A stretch of DNA of 64,000 nucleotides from Bin87 sp965204685 (GTDB taxonomy: Bacteria; Chloroflexota; Dehalococcoidia; Lucifugimonadales; UBA3495), in NCBI GenBank assembly GCA_965204685.1, contig OZ242004.1, positions 3,286,001-3,350,000 of the forward strand. The letters are read 5' to 3'. Of the stretch, positions 25,823 through 34,993 are shown piece by piece. Position 1 is the stretch's first letter. The number at the start of each line of letters is the position of its first letter. The position numbers and the translations under genes are program-made. Under the pieces are notes generated by a model. It saw only the letters and a program-made list of their open reading frames with translations. It made no database searches and had not been told where the DNA came from.

Positions 25823-26380
25823 CTAGCGGAGGCGCCCGTAATCGGCGGTTTCCCGCTCATCGCTCGGAGCAAAGTCATTTGGCGACGGGATACTGGGGCT
25901 CGGGGCGGCCGCCAGAGTTGCGCCGGCAAGCGCGTCGATGCCCTTGCGCACCGAACCGGTGGCGGCGGTCAGTTCGCGCTCCAGGTCCCGCAGGGTGCGC
26001 AGGGCGTAGGCGTCGGCCTGGTTCCGCCGGTTTTCCGCCTCGCGCTCCGCTTGGTCGATCATCCGTCGGGAGGCGGTTTCCGCCTCCCGCAGAATTTCCT
26101 CAGCCTTTCGGCCCAGTTCGTGTTCGTTGAGACGAGTCCGGAAATCCTGTTCCAACTGCTGGCGGGCCTGGTGAGCCTCGGAGACGGCTGAGGACATTAT
26201 GTCATCCTTGCGGGACAACATTTCCTCGGCGCGCCTGATCTCCTGAGGCACGGCCATACGCAACTGCGCCACGAGCTCGCCGATCTTGCCCCTGTCGACC
26301 ATGACATTGTTGCTGAGAGGCACGGACTTGCTCGAGTCCACCAACAATTCGATGCGGTCGATAATGCTGTTGATATCTAT
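25823..26380 (-). CDS. Coiled-coil protein downstream of coaD, probable non-canonical AUA start
   Basis: Reading from ATA at 26380 gives MDINSIIDRIELLVDSSKS as start, resembling Chloroflexota proteins beside coaD (xDIxxLIDRLExLxxxSxxVP). AAGGGGG lies five bases upstream of this ATA, while the first standard start, TTG at 26347, has no ribosome-binding site and would lose the conserved beginning. Total 185 residues. The region 60-140 is charged and helical (EILREAETASRRMIDQAERE), like DivIVA or stalk proteins; the tail is Pro/Ser-rich. Function unknown, coiled-coil scaffold likely. Third gene of rsmD-coaD. Confidence 0.7.
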   Translation of the reverse strand: MDINSIIDRIELLVDSSKSVPLSNNVMVDRGKIGELVAQLRMAVPQEIRRAEEMLSRKDDIMSSAVSEAHQARQQLEQDFRTRLNEHELGRKAEEILREAETASRRMIDQAEREAENRRNQADAYALRTLRDLERELTAATGSVRKGIDALAGATLAAAPSPSIPSPNDFAPSDERETADYGRLR

Positions 26381-26421
26381 GATGACCCCCTTAGCCGGCG
26401 GTTCAGATTGCGCGTGAACGG

Positions 26422-26910
26422 CTACCGCTGCGGCAATTGGTATTTTTCCGCCAGGGCCCGAGCCACGTGGTCAGGGACCATACCGGAGATATCGCCGCCC
26501 AACTGAGCGACTTCTTTGAGCAGGCTGGAACTGATGAACATGTGCTCCTGGTCGCTCATCAGCGACACCATGTCGACTTCGGGTTCCAGGCGTCGGTTCA
26601 TGAAGAACATCTGCGACTCGTACTCGAAGTCGGGACCGCTGCGGAGACCCCGGATGATGGCGGCTGCGCCGGCGTCCCGGGCGGTATTGACCACCAGGCC
26701 GTTGAACGGGCGGACCGTCACGTTGGACATGTCGGCCACCGCCTCCCGCATCAACCCGACGCGCTCTTCAGTGTTGAACAGCAGGCTCTTGGAAGGGGTG
26801 TCATACACGGCCACGATCAGGCTGTCGAACAGCCGGGCCGCCCGCTGTGCCACGTTCAGGTGTCCCATGGTCACGGGGTCGAAAGTGCCGGGATACAAAG
26901 CGGTTACCAT
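26422..26910 (-). CDS. coaD: Phosphopantetheine adenylyltransferase
   Basis: Penultimate step of coenzyme A synthesis, 4'-phosphopantetheine plus ATP to dephospho-CoA. 162 residues from the ATG at 26910 (a TTG at 26946 overlapping the rsmD stop would add 12 residues). YPGTFDPVTMGHLNV (about 5-19) has the TxGH motif, RGLRSGPDFEYE (around 88-99) and SDQEHMFISSSLLKEVA the ISSxxxRE-like signature. Follows rsmD, the common gene order. Confidence 0.96.
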   Translation of the reverse strand: MVTALYPGTFDPVTMGHLNVAQRAARLFDSLIVAVYDTPSKSLLFNTEERVGLMREAVADMSNVTVRPFNGLVVNTARDAGAAAIIRGLRSGPDFEYESQMFFMNRRLEPEVDMVSLMSDQEHMFISSSLLKEVAQLGGDISGMVPDHVARALAEKYQLPQR

Positions 26911-26942
26911 TCGGGGATACTCCAATTCGTTGTCAACGTCAG

Positions 26943-27518
26943 TCAATTCGCGGCGGCGCGAACGGCGTAGAATCCTACCGCATTATCCCCGTAGCTGCGT
27001 CGATCAATTTCATGCAGACAATGGATATCGACGGGCAAAGTTACGAGATTGCTGAAGCCGACGACTACTGTAGATTTCGGGTTGAGCAGCCCCGATTGGG
27101 CCAGTCGTGCCAGGGTTGGGGTGGGTTCTCCCATTCGGTAGGGTGGATCCAGAACGACAAGATCGTATGAGTCGCCGTTGTTCGAGTTGACTGCGGCTCG
27201 GTTCAACCAATCCAGGACTTCGGCGCAAACAACACGACCAACGTCGCCGTAACCCGTGAAGTCCAAATTCTCCTGTATCACCCGACATTGACGTCGATTG
27301 CGCTCCACGAAGGCGGCTTGCGTTGCGCCGCGACTGAGCGCTTCGATGCCGAGGCTGCCGGTGCCGGCGTACAGGTCAAGGACACGGCTGCCTTCAACCT
27401 CGTCGGGTTGCAGAATGTTGAAAATCGCGGATCTAACCCTCTCGGTTGTAGGTCGTACTCCGGCCACCGCCGCCCCGATCAACGGGAGGCCTCTGGACGC
27501 GCCGCCCGATATTCTCAT
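26943..27518 (-). CDS. rsmD: 16S rRNA (guanine(966)-N2)-methyltransferase
   Basis: Methylates G966 of 16S rRNA in the small subunit. 191 residues from the ATG at 27518 (MRISGGASRG, the usual start); the frame is open to 27542. RPTTERVRSAIFNIL, the SAM motif VLDLYAGTGSLGIEALSRGA and the catalytic DPPY are intact. First gene of an operon with coaD and the coiled-coil gene, divergent from ribF. Confidence 0.95.
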   Translation of the reverse strand: MRISGGASRGLPLIGAAVAGVRPTTERVRSAIFNILQPDEVEGSRVLDLYAGTGSLGIEALSRGATQAAFVERNRRQCRVIQENLDFTGYGDVGRVVCAEVLDWLNRAAVNSNNGDSYDLVVLDPPYRMGEPTPTLARLAQSGLLNPKSTVVVGFSNLVTLPVDIHCLHEIDRRSYGDNAVGFYAVRAAAN

Positions 27519-27675
27519 TGAGTGTGATTTGCGTGGTCGCATTCTAAAACCGATCTTGCCGCAGTTGACGAGTGCCGCGGCGACAAATTTCAGGGCTTTT
27601 GCGCCTTATCCCGCCAACGCCGTCCAGTATATCGCCGGTTCGAGAGAACGAGTCTGCTTGCCCGGCTTGGGGCCC

Positions 27676-27686
27676 TGTGCTACCAT
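27676..27686 (+). promoter_or_regulatory. Extended -10 promoter candidate for ribF
   Basis: TGTGCTACCAT, TRTGn extension plus TACCAT, 111 bases before the ATG at 27797. Poor -35 region. Confidence 0.35.
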
Positions 27687-27796
27687 CCATTGCGCTAATT
27701 GACGCCGCAATGAGTATGAGGCGGGGCTCAAATCGGGTGCCCGTTCCGGTGCGGCCAGTTCTCGTACCTGCCAACTCAACCGGCCTCCTGGACGCC

Positions 27797-28783
27797 ATGC
27801 TCTCCTCGGACAATCCAACTTCAGGAACTCCGGGCCGGGGGGCCTTTCATCAGGCATTGGCCGATGCCGCGCCGCGACACGGCACCGGCACGGTCGTCAC
27901 CATTGGAGTTTTTGACGGCGTGCATCGGGGACACCGCCACCTCCTGAGCCGCATGTTGGAGTTGGCTGAACCGCCGCTGATCCCCACCGTCATCACTTTC
28001 AGCAATCATCCGGCGGAAGTGGTGAACCCGGAACGCACCGTAACCAAGATCATCACTCCCGAAGAAAAGATCCGGTTGTTGCACGAGGCCGGAATCGAGA
28101 GCGTGATCTGCGTCGAGTTCACCAACGACATCGCCAACCTCGACGCCAACGAGTTCACGCACATGCTCGTCGATTGCCTCCACATGCGCGGCATCGTCAC
28201 CGGCCCCGACTTTGCCCTGGGGCGGAACCGCAGCGGCAACCTGGACTACCTGCGGCGCCGGGGGGCGGCGCTCGGTTTCTGGGTGGAGACGGTGCCTCCG
28301 CTGGAATTGGAAGGCAGCACGGTGCGCAGCCGTCGGGTCCGCAATGCCCTGGCCGACGGGAACGTCGATGGCGCCGAATTCCTGCTGGGACGGCCCTACG
28401 CCACCGACGGCATCGTTGTGCACGGCGCCAAGATGGGCCGCCAGTTGGGCTTCCCCACCGCCAACATCATTCCCATTGCGAACTTCGTGATCCCGGCCGA
28501 CGGCGTGTACGCTACTTACGCCACCGTAAACGGCGTGCGACATATGTCAGCTACCAGCATCGGCGTGAGGCCCACCTTCGGCCTCAGCCAGCGCCTGATC
28601 GAAGCGCACCTGCTGGATTTCTCGGACGACATCTACGACGAAAACCTGAAGCTCGAGTTCGTTTCCCGGCTACGTGGCCAGGAAACCTTCGATGGCATCG
28701 ATGCCCTCATTTCACAGATGAACCGGGACGTGGCAAATGCCCGTCTGGTGCTCGAGCAGCACGACCGGCAGGAAAACGCCTGA
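27797..28783 (+). CDS. ribF: Bifunctional riboflavin kinase/FAD synthetase
   Basis: Makes FMN from riboflavin and FAD from FMN, needed for the many flavoenzymes here. 328 residues from the ATG at 27797; the longer open frame from 27572 has no family resemblance. N-terminal adenylyltransferase GVFDGVHRGHRHLL (about 38-51); riboflavin kinase domain with GRPYATDGIVVHGAKMGRQLGFPTANI (196-222, in parts), and DGVYAT and SIGVRPTFG. Followed at 40 bases by tyrS, likely one transcript. Confidence 0.95.
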   Translation: MLSSDNPTSGTPGRGAFHQALADAAPRHGTGTVVTIGVFDGVHRGHRHLLSRMLELAEPPLIPTVITFSNHPAEVVNPERTVTKIITPEEKIRLLHEAGIESVICVEFTNDIANLDANEFTHMLVDCLHMRGIVTGPDFALGRNRSGNLDYLRRRGAALGFWVETVPPLELEGSTVRSRRVRNALADGNVDGAEFLLGRPYATDGIVVHGAKMGRQLGFPTANIIPIANFVIPADGVYATYATVNGVRHMSATSIGVRPTFGLSQRLIEAHLLDFSDDIYDENLKLEFVSRLRGQETFDGIDALISQMNRDVANARLVLEQHDRQENA

Positions 28784-28822
28784 TCCGCCGGTCATCACTG
28801 ACCAACAGAGGCGAGGTGAGCG

Positions 28823-30043
28823 TTGACCAGCCAAGTCCAGATCCCCGAAAACCTGTCTACCATCACGCGGCGGGGCGTGAGCCGGATCATTTCCGAGGAA
28901 GAGTTCACCGCCATGCTGCAGCGGGGCCGGCCGTTGCGGCTCAAGATGGGTTTTGACCCCAGCCGGCCGGACATCCACCTGGGCCACGTCGTCGGCCTGC
29001 GCAAGCTCCGGCAACTGCAGGACCTTGGGCACCAGGTCATCCTGATCGTGGGCGACTGGACCGCTCAGATCGGCGATCCTTCCGGCCGTTCGACAACGCG
29101 CACCATGCTCACCCACGCCGAGGTCCTGGAAAACGCCGAATCGTATATGCGCCAGTTCTTCAAGGTCGTGGACCGCGATCGCACCCAGGTGGAATGGCAG
29201 AGCCAATGGTTCGGCGAATTCACCCTGGCCAACGTTATCGAGCTCACCAGCCGGTTCACCATCAACCAGTTCCTCCACCGGGAGGACTTCGCCAACCGCT
29301 ACTCTCAGAACCAGCCCATCGCCATCACCGAGATGCTCTACCCGTTGATGCAGGCTTACGACTCGGTGGTCATCGAATCCGACGTGGAATTCGGCGGCAC
29401 GGATCAGATGTTCAACCTCCTGGTCGGCCGCGAGTTGCAGGGCATGATGGGACAAACCCCGCAGCAATGCTTCATGATGCCCATTTTGGTAGGCACCGAC
29501 GGGGTGCAGAAGATGAGCAAGAGCCTCGGCAACTACGTGGCGCTGGAAGAGCCGCCGCAGGAAATGTACGGCAAGCTCATGTCCCTGCCCGACGAGCTAA
29601 TCACGTCATACTACGAGTACCTGACGGACGTGCCGGACGCGGACATCGACGATATGACCCGCGCCATGGAATCGGAGACCGCCAACCCCATGGACTTCAA
29701 AAAGGGATTGGCGCATCGCATCACCACCACCTTCCACGACGGCGACGCCGCTGACTCTGCTCAGTCCCACTTCGAGCAAGTGGTCCAGCGTCGGGATCTC
29801 CCGGACGACATCCCGGAGGTGGCTCTGGCCGAAGTGACCGGGTTGCCGATCCACCGCCTGCTGGTGCAGACCGGGCTGGTCAGCAGCAATGGCGAAGCCC
29901 GCCGGTTGCTCACTCAAGGGGCCGTCGAGTTGATCGGGGCGGACGGTCGGCGGACGACCGCCTCCATGGGCGACGAACCCACGCTGAACGCTGGCGATGT
30001 GGTGCGCGCAGGGCGGCGGCGGTTCGTGCGCGTGGTCGAATAG
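28823..30043 (+). CDS. tyrS: Tyrosyl-tRNA synthetase
   Basis: Charges tRNA-Tyr. TTG start at 28823 preceded by GAGGTGAG. HIGH-like IHLGH at residues 51-55, GDWTAQIGDPSGRS, and KMSKSLGNY at about 232-240; the C-terminal S4 RNA-binding domain (about 340-405) contains VSSNGEARRLLTQGAVELIG. 406 residues, the longer TyrZ-like class. Last gene of ribF-tyrS. Confidence 0.97.
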   Translation: MTSQVQIPENLSTITRRGVSRIISEEEFTAMLQRGRPLRLKMGFDPSRPDIHLGHVVGLRKLRQLQDLGHQVILIVGDWTAQIGDPSGRSTTRTMLTHAEVLENAESYMRQFFKVVDRDRTQVEWQSQWFGEFTLANVIELTSRFTINQFLHREDFANRYSQNQPIAITEMLYPLMQAYDSVVIESDVEFGGTDQMFNLLVGRELQGMMGQTPQQCFMMPILVGTDGVQKMSKSLGNYVALEEPPQEMYGKLMSLPDELITSYYEYLTDVPDADIDDMTRAMESETANPMDFKKGLAHRITTTFHDGDAADSAQSHFEQVVQRRDLPDDIPEVALAEVTGLPIHRLLVQTGLVSSNGEARRLLTQGAVELIGADGRRTTASMGDEPTLNAGDVVRAGRRRFVRVVE

Positions 30044-30134
30044 CGGTATCTCCTTCCCGCCCGTTAGTTGTTGAGCAATTTCCCCATCTGCATCACCATG
30101 GTGTTGGCTCACTAACACCGGGAGGCGGCACGCC

Positions 30135-30689
30135 ATGACCACCGCCAAAAAACTGTTGACCGCGGCCGAACTGCTTGCCTTGCCCGATGACGGCAAGCGC
30201 TACGAATTGATCCGGGGGGAATTGATTACCATGGCGCCAGCCAGCGCTCCACACGGCGGAGTTACCGACCGTATCGGCCGGCGCATTGGAAATTTCGTTG
30301 AAGCGGCTAACCTGGGGGAAATCTACGCCGCCGAAACCGGCGTTTACATCGGACACGATCCTGATACGGCGCGAGCTCCCGACTATGCTTTCACATCAAC
30401 GGAAAGAATGGTAGGTGCACGCTCCGCCAGCGGTTACGCGGAGATTGTCCCTGACCTCGTGGTGGAGGTGGTAGCCGGCGACTACCAGCAGCCAATGGTG
30501 GACTCCAAGACACAGATGTAGCTGGATGCCGGCGTGAGACTCGCGCTGGTGGCGTATATCGATACCCAGGAAATAATGGCTCACCATGACGACGGCACGG
30601 TGCAGCGATTTGGCCCCGGCGACACGCTGACCTGCGAACCGGTCCTGCCCGGTTTCGTCTGTTCCGTAGACGAGATATTTGCTTACTGA
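30135..30689 (+). pseudogene. Uma2 family gene interrupted by an amber codon
   Basis: The Uma2 core TAAELLALPDDGKRYELIRGEL, TARAPDYAF and PDLVVEVVAGD is intact, with the catalytic Lys in DSKTQM. A TAG at 30519-30521 then cuts the frame at residue 129, four residues before a Gly, where relatives have Tyr or Trp. Translation continues without a shift through LDAGVRLALVAYIDTQ to TGA at 30689, giving a normal Uma2 length of about 184. So a single-base nonsense change is the likeliest cause, though readthrough cannot be excluded. Confidence 0.85.
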
Positions 30690-30696
30690 AGGGCCC

Positions 30697-31932
30697 TCAA
30701 ACGGGCAGAATTGGCGGCGCCTCTTCTGGCAGGGTGACGTCCCGCAACGACAGGTGGCTGCCGTCGGTGAACCAGGGGTTCCTAGGGTCGCGGGAAGGCA
30801 GTAGCACGGTGGCGGTGCCGGGAGCGGTGACCTCGCCGCGCTGGTTCTCGGCCCAGATGTCCACATCCACCAGCGCGTTGCCCTGGTGGATGTACTTGCG
30901 GGCGACGCGGCCCTTGCAGAACTGCGTGTCGCCGTAGACGTTGAACCGCCGCGTCTCCACCCGGAGCCGCTTGAGGAATGCGTCGTCACCCATCCAGTTG
31001 GTCATCAGGGTTCCCAGCCAGGACACGCGCTGCGGGCCGTAGTCGTAGGCGCCGGGAACGCCCACCGCCTCAGCTACCGAATCGCGCAGGTGTCCGATCC
31101 CCGTGTACTCCAGGCCGCCGCCAGACTCCGGGTTCCGGAAGAAGTGGTTGGGGTGGCGCATGGCCTCCCGAAGCAGCACGCCGTGGGCGCTGGAACGGCC
31201 GGTGCCCACCAGGAACGCGCTCACGTCCTGCAACGAAAGCGGCCCCCGCACCACCGTAGGCAACTCTTCGCCGATCTCAGTGTCTTCCCAGTAGCGCGGC
31301 CGTCCGCCGCGTGCCGTCTCGTTGAGCACCTGCTCATCGATCCGCGTCAGTTCCTCTTCGGTGTACTCGTGACGCTTGGGAACGTCGGCGTACTTGCCGC
31401 GCTCACGGGAGGCGCGGCGCTGGTGGCGAGTGCACCACCCGACGACGCGGGCAACGACCTCGTCCCGCTGGTTGGAGTAAGTGGTTTCCACGTACTGGAT
31501 CACAAGGCGGCCGGAGTAGGCGCTCTGCTTTTCCTGCACATCCAGCACACGCTCCACGCAGTTCACGGCGTCGCCAGGGCGGAGCACGCGAAAAAACTCC
31601 CAGTCGTTGCCGGCGAAGAACCCGTGCACCCCCGGCAGACCCCACCGGGTGCGGCCCGACCAGTGGCGCATGTAAGGCGCGCACGGGTGCCCCACCACGC
31701 TGCCGTACTTAGAGTAAGCAGCGTATTCCTGATCCCGGAACAGCGGGTTGGCGTCGCCGATGCCGTTGACGAAGTTGAGCATGGTGTCCAACGTGGCCTG
31801 GCGGACGTACTGCTCGGTGCGCATGCGCACGCCGATCATGGCCCGCGCGGCCGCCAGGGCCTCGTCGGAGATGCCGCCCTCCACCTCTGGGAGAGTTTCG
31901 ACGACCTGTTGCTGGGATTGCTGCTGGGTCAT
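30697..31932 (-). CDS. MaoC-type double-hotdog acyl-CoA dehydratase
   Basis: 411 residues holding two hotdog domains. The first (about 45-180) has YAAYSKYGSVVGHPCAPYM-like substrate channel and HGFFAGNDWEFFRVLRPGD, the typical MaoC FDP loop; the second (about 220-400) has GYARYW-like RYWEDTEIGEELP and VRGPLSLQDVSAF. Double-hotdog MaoC proteins hydrate enoyl-CoA or mesaconyl-CoA-type thioesters. Transcribed toward the Uma2 pseudogene from a region ending CaiB at 31965, so the three genes may be co-transcribed. Substrate inferred from neighbours, not from residues. Confidence 0.82.
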   Translation of the reverse strand: MTQQQSQQQVVETLPEVEGGISDEALAAARAMIGVRMRTEQYVRQATLDTMLNFVNGIGDANPLFRDQEYAAYSKYGSVVGHPCAPYMRHWSGRTRWGLPGVHGFFAGNDWEFFRVLRPGDAVNCVERVLDVQEKQSAYSGRLVIQYVETTYSNQRDEVVARVVGWCTRHQRRASRERGKYADVPKRHEYTEEELTRIDEQVLNETARGGRPRYWEDTEIGEELPTVVRGPLSLQDVSAFLVGTGRSSAHGVLLREAMRHPNHFFRNPESGGGLEYTGIGHLRDSVAEAVGVPGAYDYGPQRVSWLGTLMTNWMGDDAFLKRLRVETRRFNVYGDTQFCKGRVARKYIHQGNALVDVDIWAENQRGEVTAPGTATVLLPSRDPRNPWFTDGSHLSLRDVTLPEEAPPILPV

Positions 31933-31964
31933 TGCGTGATCCTCGTCGTTGGTTCGGTGTCGGC

Positions 31965-33185
31965 CTAATATACCACCCGCCGCTCTTCCAACTCGCCTAG
32001 TTGGCCCTCGCTCAGCCCCAGATACCCGCAGAGCACTTCCCGGTTGTGCTCTCCCAGTAATGGGGCGTGGCGACGCACCCGTGACGGCGACTTGCTAAGG
32101 TTCCACATCAGGTTGAACACCGGCTCAGCGCCCAGCGCCGGGTGCTCCGTATCACTGTACAGTCCGCGCTCCATGAAGTGCGGGTGGAAGAGCCGTTCCG
32201 CGGCGCCCAACACCGGCGCCGCGGCCACGCCGTGGGATTGCAGGAGCTCGGTAACGGCGTCGGCATCGTGTTGTGCCGTCCATCGGGACAAGAGCGCGTC
32301 CAGTTCGCGGCGGTGACGCTGACGCCGGAACTGGCTGGCGAACCGGACGTCCGCAGCCCACGCCGGAGAGCCCATGACCCGCACCAACGACCGCCACTCC
32401 GCCTCCGACCTGACGGCAATCGACACCCATTTGTCCTCGCCGGCGCACGGGTAGTTGCCGTACGGCGCCATCGTCGGATCATAGTTTCCCCGAGGTTGAA
32501 GCGAACGCCCAGTCAGCGCCTGCTCCATCAGGCCCACGCCCTGGGTGACCACCGTCGCGCGCAGCATGGACACGTCAATATACTGCCCTAGGCCAGTTCG
32601 GTTCCGGTGGAACAGCGCGGACGAGATCGCGAATACGGCGTGCAGGGCGCCGCAGATGTCGCCAAAGGCGTGTTTCAGACCCAGGGGACCGCCGCCTTCG
32701 TATCCCATGGTGCTGTCCAGACCGGACAGCGAACCGATGGACGGTGCATAGGCGCGCAGATCACGAAGCGGCCCCTCCTGCCCGGTGGACGAAATCGACG
32801 CCATGATTATGTCCGGCTTGACCGCCCACAGTGCCTCGTAACCCAGCCCCAGCCGATCCATCACGCCCGGGGAGAAATTCTCAATCACCACGTCGCACCG
32901 CGACGCCAGGCCCTTGGCCAACTCGACGGCCTCGGGCTCGGCGATGTTCAGGGTGACGCTGAGCTTGCCCCGGTTCACGTTGTGAAACATCGGGTTCTGC
33001 TCCGGATCCGGCTGATCGCCCACGATGGGGCGACCCATTCGCATGTAATCCAGGCGTTGCCGGGTCTCGACCTTGATCACCTCCGCGCCCATGTCCGCCA
33101 GGACCATGCCCGGAAGTGCGCCGGCCAGCACCCAGCCGAAGTCCAGGACCCGGTAGCCGCTCAGCACGCCAGGATTGGTTTGCAT
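31965..33185 (-). CDS. CaiB/BaiF family CoA-transferase
   Basis: Class III (family III) CoA-transferase moving CoA between acyl thioesters and acids. 406 residues starting MQTNPGVLSGYRVLDFGWVLAGALPGM; the GTG at 33224 would add 13. ADMGAEVIKVE (about 30-40) and LGLGYEALWAVKPDIIMASIS (around 122-142) are the family signatures, and GLGQYIDVSML holds the later conserved region. Follows a 100-residue membrane protein without a gap and precedes the MaoC gene by 32 bases, so they form one unit with it. Confidence 0.92.
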   Translation of the reverse strand: MQTNPGVLSGYRVLDFGWVLAGALPGMVLADMGAEVIKVETRQRLDYMRMGRPIVGDQPDPEQNPMFHNVNRGKLSVTLNIAEPEAVELAKGLASRCDVVIENFSPGVMDRLGLGYEALWAVKPDIIMASISSTGQEGPLRDLRAYAPSIGSLSGLDSTMGYEGGGPLGLKHAFGDICGALHAVFAISSALFHRNRTGLGQYIDVSMLRATVVTQGVGLMEQALTGRSLQPRGNYDPTMAPYGNYPCAGEDKWVSIAVRSEAEWRSLVRVMGSPAWAADVRFASQFRRQRHRRELDALLSRWTAQHDADAVTELLQSHGVAAAPVLGAAERLFHPHFMERGLYSDTEHPALGAEPVFNLMWNLSKSPSRVRRHAPLLGEHNREVLCGYLGLSEGQLGELEERRVVY

Positions 33186-33186
33186 C

Positions 33187-33489
33187 TCATTCTCGCTGGT
33201 TGTCGTTGGTATCCCCGTCGCCACGGGTCCGGGCCACTTCTCGGGGCGGGACGACCCATGCCGCCAGCGCTGGCATTACCGATAATAGCGCCGCCGCCGC
33301 GATTTTCGTGTATCCCCCGCCGTAAACCAGGCTCAGTGTCCAGAGCAGTCCGAAGCAGATCGCGCCGACTATGATACCGGCAATGATGATGACGTCAGGG
33401 CGGTGGTTTTTCCTGATTGCAAGCTGCCGGGCGATCAGGCAACTGCCCAGGAAAACCACCACACAAGCAATCGCGATCCGGATCAACAT
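33187..33489 (-). CDS. Small membrane protein of three helices
   Basis: 100 residues with three hydrophobic segments (about 1-20, 33-55 and 62-82), MLIRIAIACVVVFLGSCLIARQ first, and a charged tail rich in Asp, Arg and Asn. No homology recognised. It ends one base before the CaiB ATG and starts on ATG at 33489. Placement between two CaiB genes could be accidental, but the tight junction suggests a common transcript. Confidence 0.6.
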   Translation of the reverse strand: MLIRIAIACVVVFLGSCLIARQLAIRKNHRPDVIIIAGIIVGAICFGLLWTLSLVYGGGYTKIAAAALLSVMPALAAWVVPPREVARTRGDGDTNDNQRE

Positions 33490-33541
33490 GGCGAATGGAC
33501 GAGAGGATGACGGTCGTTTATGCCGGACGCCGCGTTGGCGC

Positions 33542-34747
33542 TCAGATTATCCCGGTCTGGTACAGCTTCACCAGATCCGCGGCGGAGTAGCCCAACTCAC
33601 CGCACAGGACGGCGCGGTTGTCCTGTCCCAACGTGGGCGCCGGTTTGGCTGTATAAACTTCGCCGTCCGCCAGTCGATAGGGCGTACCCGGGTAGGCTAC
33701 CGGGCCGGTGTCGTCCCGTTCGATAACCACGAACAAGTCCTCCAGTGACGGGTCGGAGCGCACTTCATCGTAGGTGCGCACGGGCGCCAGCGGAATGCGG
33801 TTTTCCAGGGCGATTTCCAGCAACTCGGCCTTGGTGTAATCCGCCAGCCACGCCTCTACGTATCCGTCCACCTCGTCGGCATACAGGTTGTTCATGGCGG
33901 TGCGGTTGCGGAACCGCTGTTCCTGCGACCACTCCGGGTTGCCCATGATCTCGAGCAACCGCCGCCACTGCCGTCCCTCCGGTGAACCGACGAAGATATG
34001 ACCGTCCTTGCAGCGCAGGATGCAGTTGGGATACGGGAAATCCAGGGCGTGATGCCCGGTGCGCCGGGTGACTCGCCACTCATAAACTGCCATCAGGGCT
34101 TCCGGGCCGTTGTAGAGGCCGGCCATCGTTTCCGCTTCCGCGATGTCGATATGTTGACCGCCATGCGTATCACGGCCCAACAGCGCCATGACGATTGACG
34201 ACGCGGCGGCCATGCCGGCGAAGTAGCCGACTTCCGGCGTGCCGAAGGTCAACGGCTCCCGGTCCGCCTCGCCCAGTCCCTCGCAAATTCCTCCGGCGGC
34301 GGCCAAGTTGATATCGTGGGCCTTGTAATCGCGCCACGGGCCGGACAGACCCCAGGGACTGATGCTGGCCATGACCAGTCCGGGATGTTCGGCGGCAAGC
34401 GCGTCGTAGTCCAGCCCCAGGCGTTCCATGTCGGCCGGGGGCACGTTGTGCACCACCGCATCCGACTTCGCCGCCAACCGACGCATAATGGAGCGGCCCG
34501 TGGGTGTCTCCAGATTGGCGGTGATCCCCGCCTTGTTGGCGTTGAGGTACAGGTACAGTCCGCTGCGCTCAGGGTGGGGAACGTCGTCAGGCCACGGCCC
34601 GTATCGCCGGGCGTCCTCGCCCGCTCCCGGTGGTTCGACTTTGACCACGCTGGCGCCGGCATCAGCGAGCAGCTTGCCACAATACGGCGCAGAGATCATC
34701 GAGCCTATTTCCAGGACACGCAGGCCGGAGAGCAGGGGATAGGTCAT
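33542..34747 (-). CDS. CaiB/BaiF family CoA-transferase, second copy
   Basis: 401 residues from the ATG at 34747 (MTYPLLSGLRVLEIGSMISAPYCG). LADAGASVVKVEPP, NANKAGITANLETPTG, LGLDYDALAAEHPGLVMASISPWG and GTPEVGYFAGMAAASSIVMALLGRDTHGGQHIDIAE are present, in the right order for a class III CoA-transferase. The catalytic Asp region fits the family. Sequence differs clearly from the copy at 31965, so it is not a recent duplication. Head of the minus-strand unit. Confidence 0.92.
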   Translation of the reverse strand: MTYPLLSGLRVLEIGSMISAPYCGKLLADAGASVVKVEPPGAGEDARRYGPWPDDVPHPERSGLYLYLNANKAGITANLETPTGRSIMRRLAAKSDAVVHNVPPADMERLGLDYDALAAEHPGLVMASISPWGLSGPWRDYKAHDINLAAAGGICEGLGEADREPLTFGTPEVGYFAGMAAASSIVMALLGRDTHGGQHIDIAEAETMAGLYNGPEALMAVYEWRVTRRTGHHALDFPYPNCILRCKDGHIFVGSPEGRQWRRLLEIMGNPEWSQEQRFRNRTAMNNLYADEVDGYVEAWLADYTKAELLEIALENRIPLAPVRTYDEVRSDPSLEDLFVVIERDDTGPVAYPGTPYRLADGEVYTAKPAPTLGQDNRAVLCGELGYSAADLVKLYQTGII

Positions 34748-34780
34748 GGCTACACAGCGCAAACGAGAGGGGTGGTCGCA

Positions 34781-34791
34781 ATGTTATCACA
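34781..34791 (-). promoter_or_regulatory. Extended -10 promoter of the CaiB gene at 33542
   Basis: On the minus strand TGTGATAACAT: a TRTGn extension plus TAACAT, with a start near 34775 and the ATG at 34747. Confidence 0.45.
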
Positions 34792-34993
34792 GGCCGGTGG
34801 ACGCTCCGGTGAGACGCGAAACATTCGCTAAGCGGGGCGTTCGGCGACCACGTCCGATCCCGACGGATCGCGTATGGGCCATCGGGCGAACAGTCCGTGC
34901 TACAACCTGGTCGCATACAGACCGCCGATGTTTGCTATGTTAGACTTGGGCACGCACGACGAACCCACGAAACCGTACAGAAGGAGGCCCACC

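Noticed and set aside
27572..27796. 75-residue N-terminal extension of ribF
   Set aside because: Open frame only; composition and lack of conserved residues differ from RibF, and the promoter lies inside it.
30100..30119. GGTGTT-8-AACACC inverted repeat before the Uma2 pseudogene
   Set aside because: Six-base arms without a T-run or neighbouring promoter; too weak to call a terminator or operator.
30519..30521. Pyrrolysine or programmed readthrough at TAG in the Uma2 gene
   Set aside because: No sign of Pyl use elsewhere in the window; all other TAG codons end genes. A nonsense mutation is simpler.
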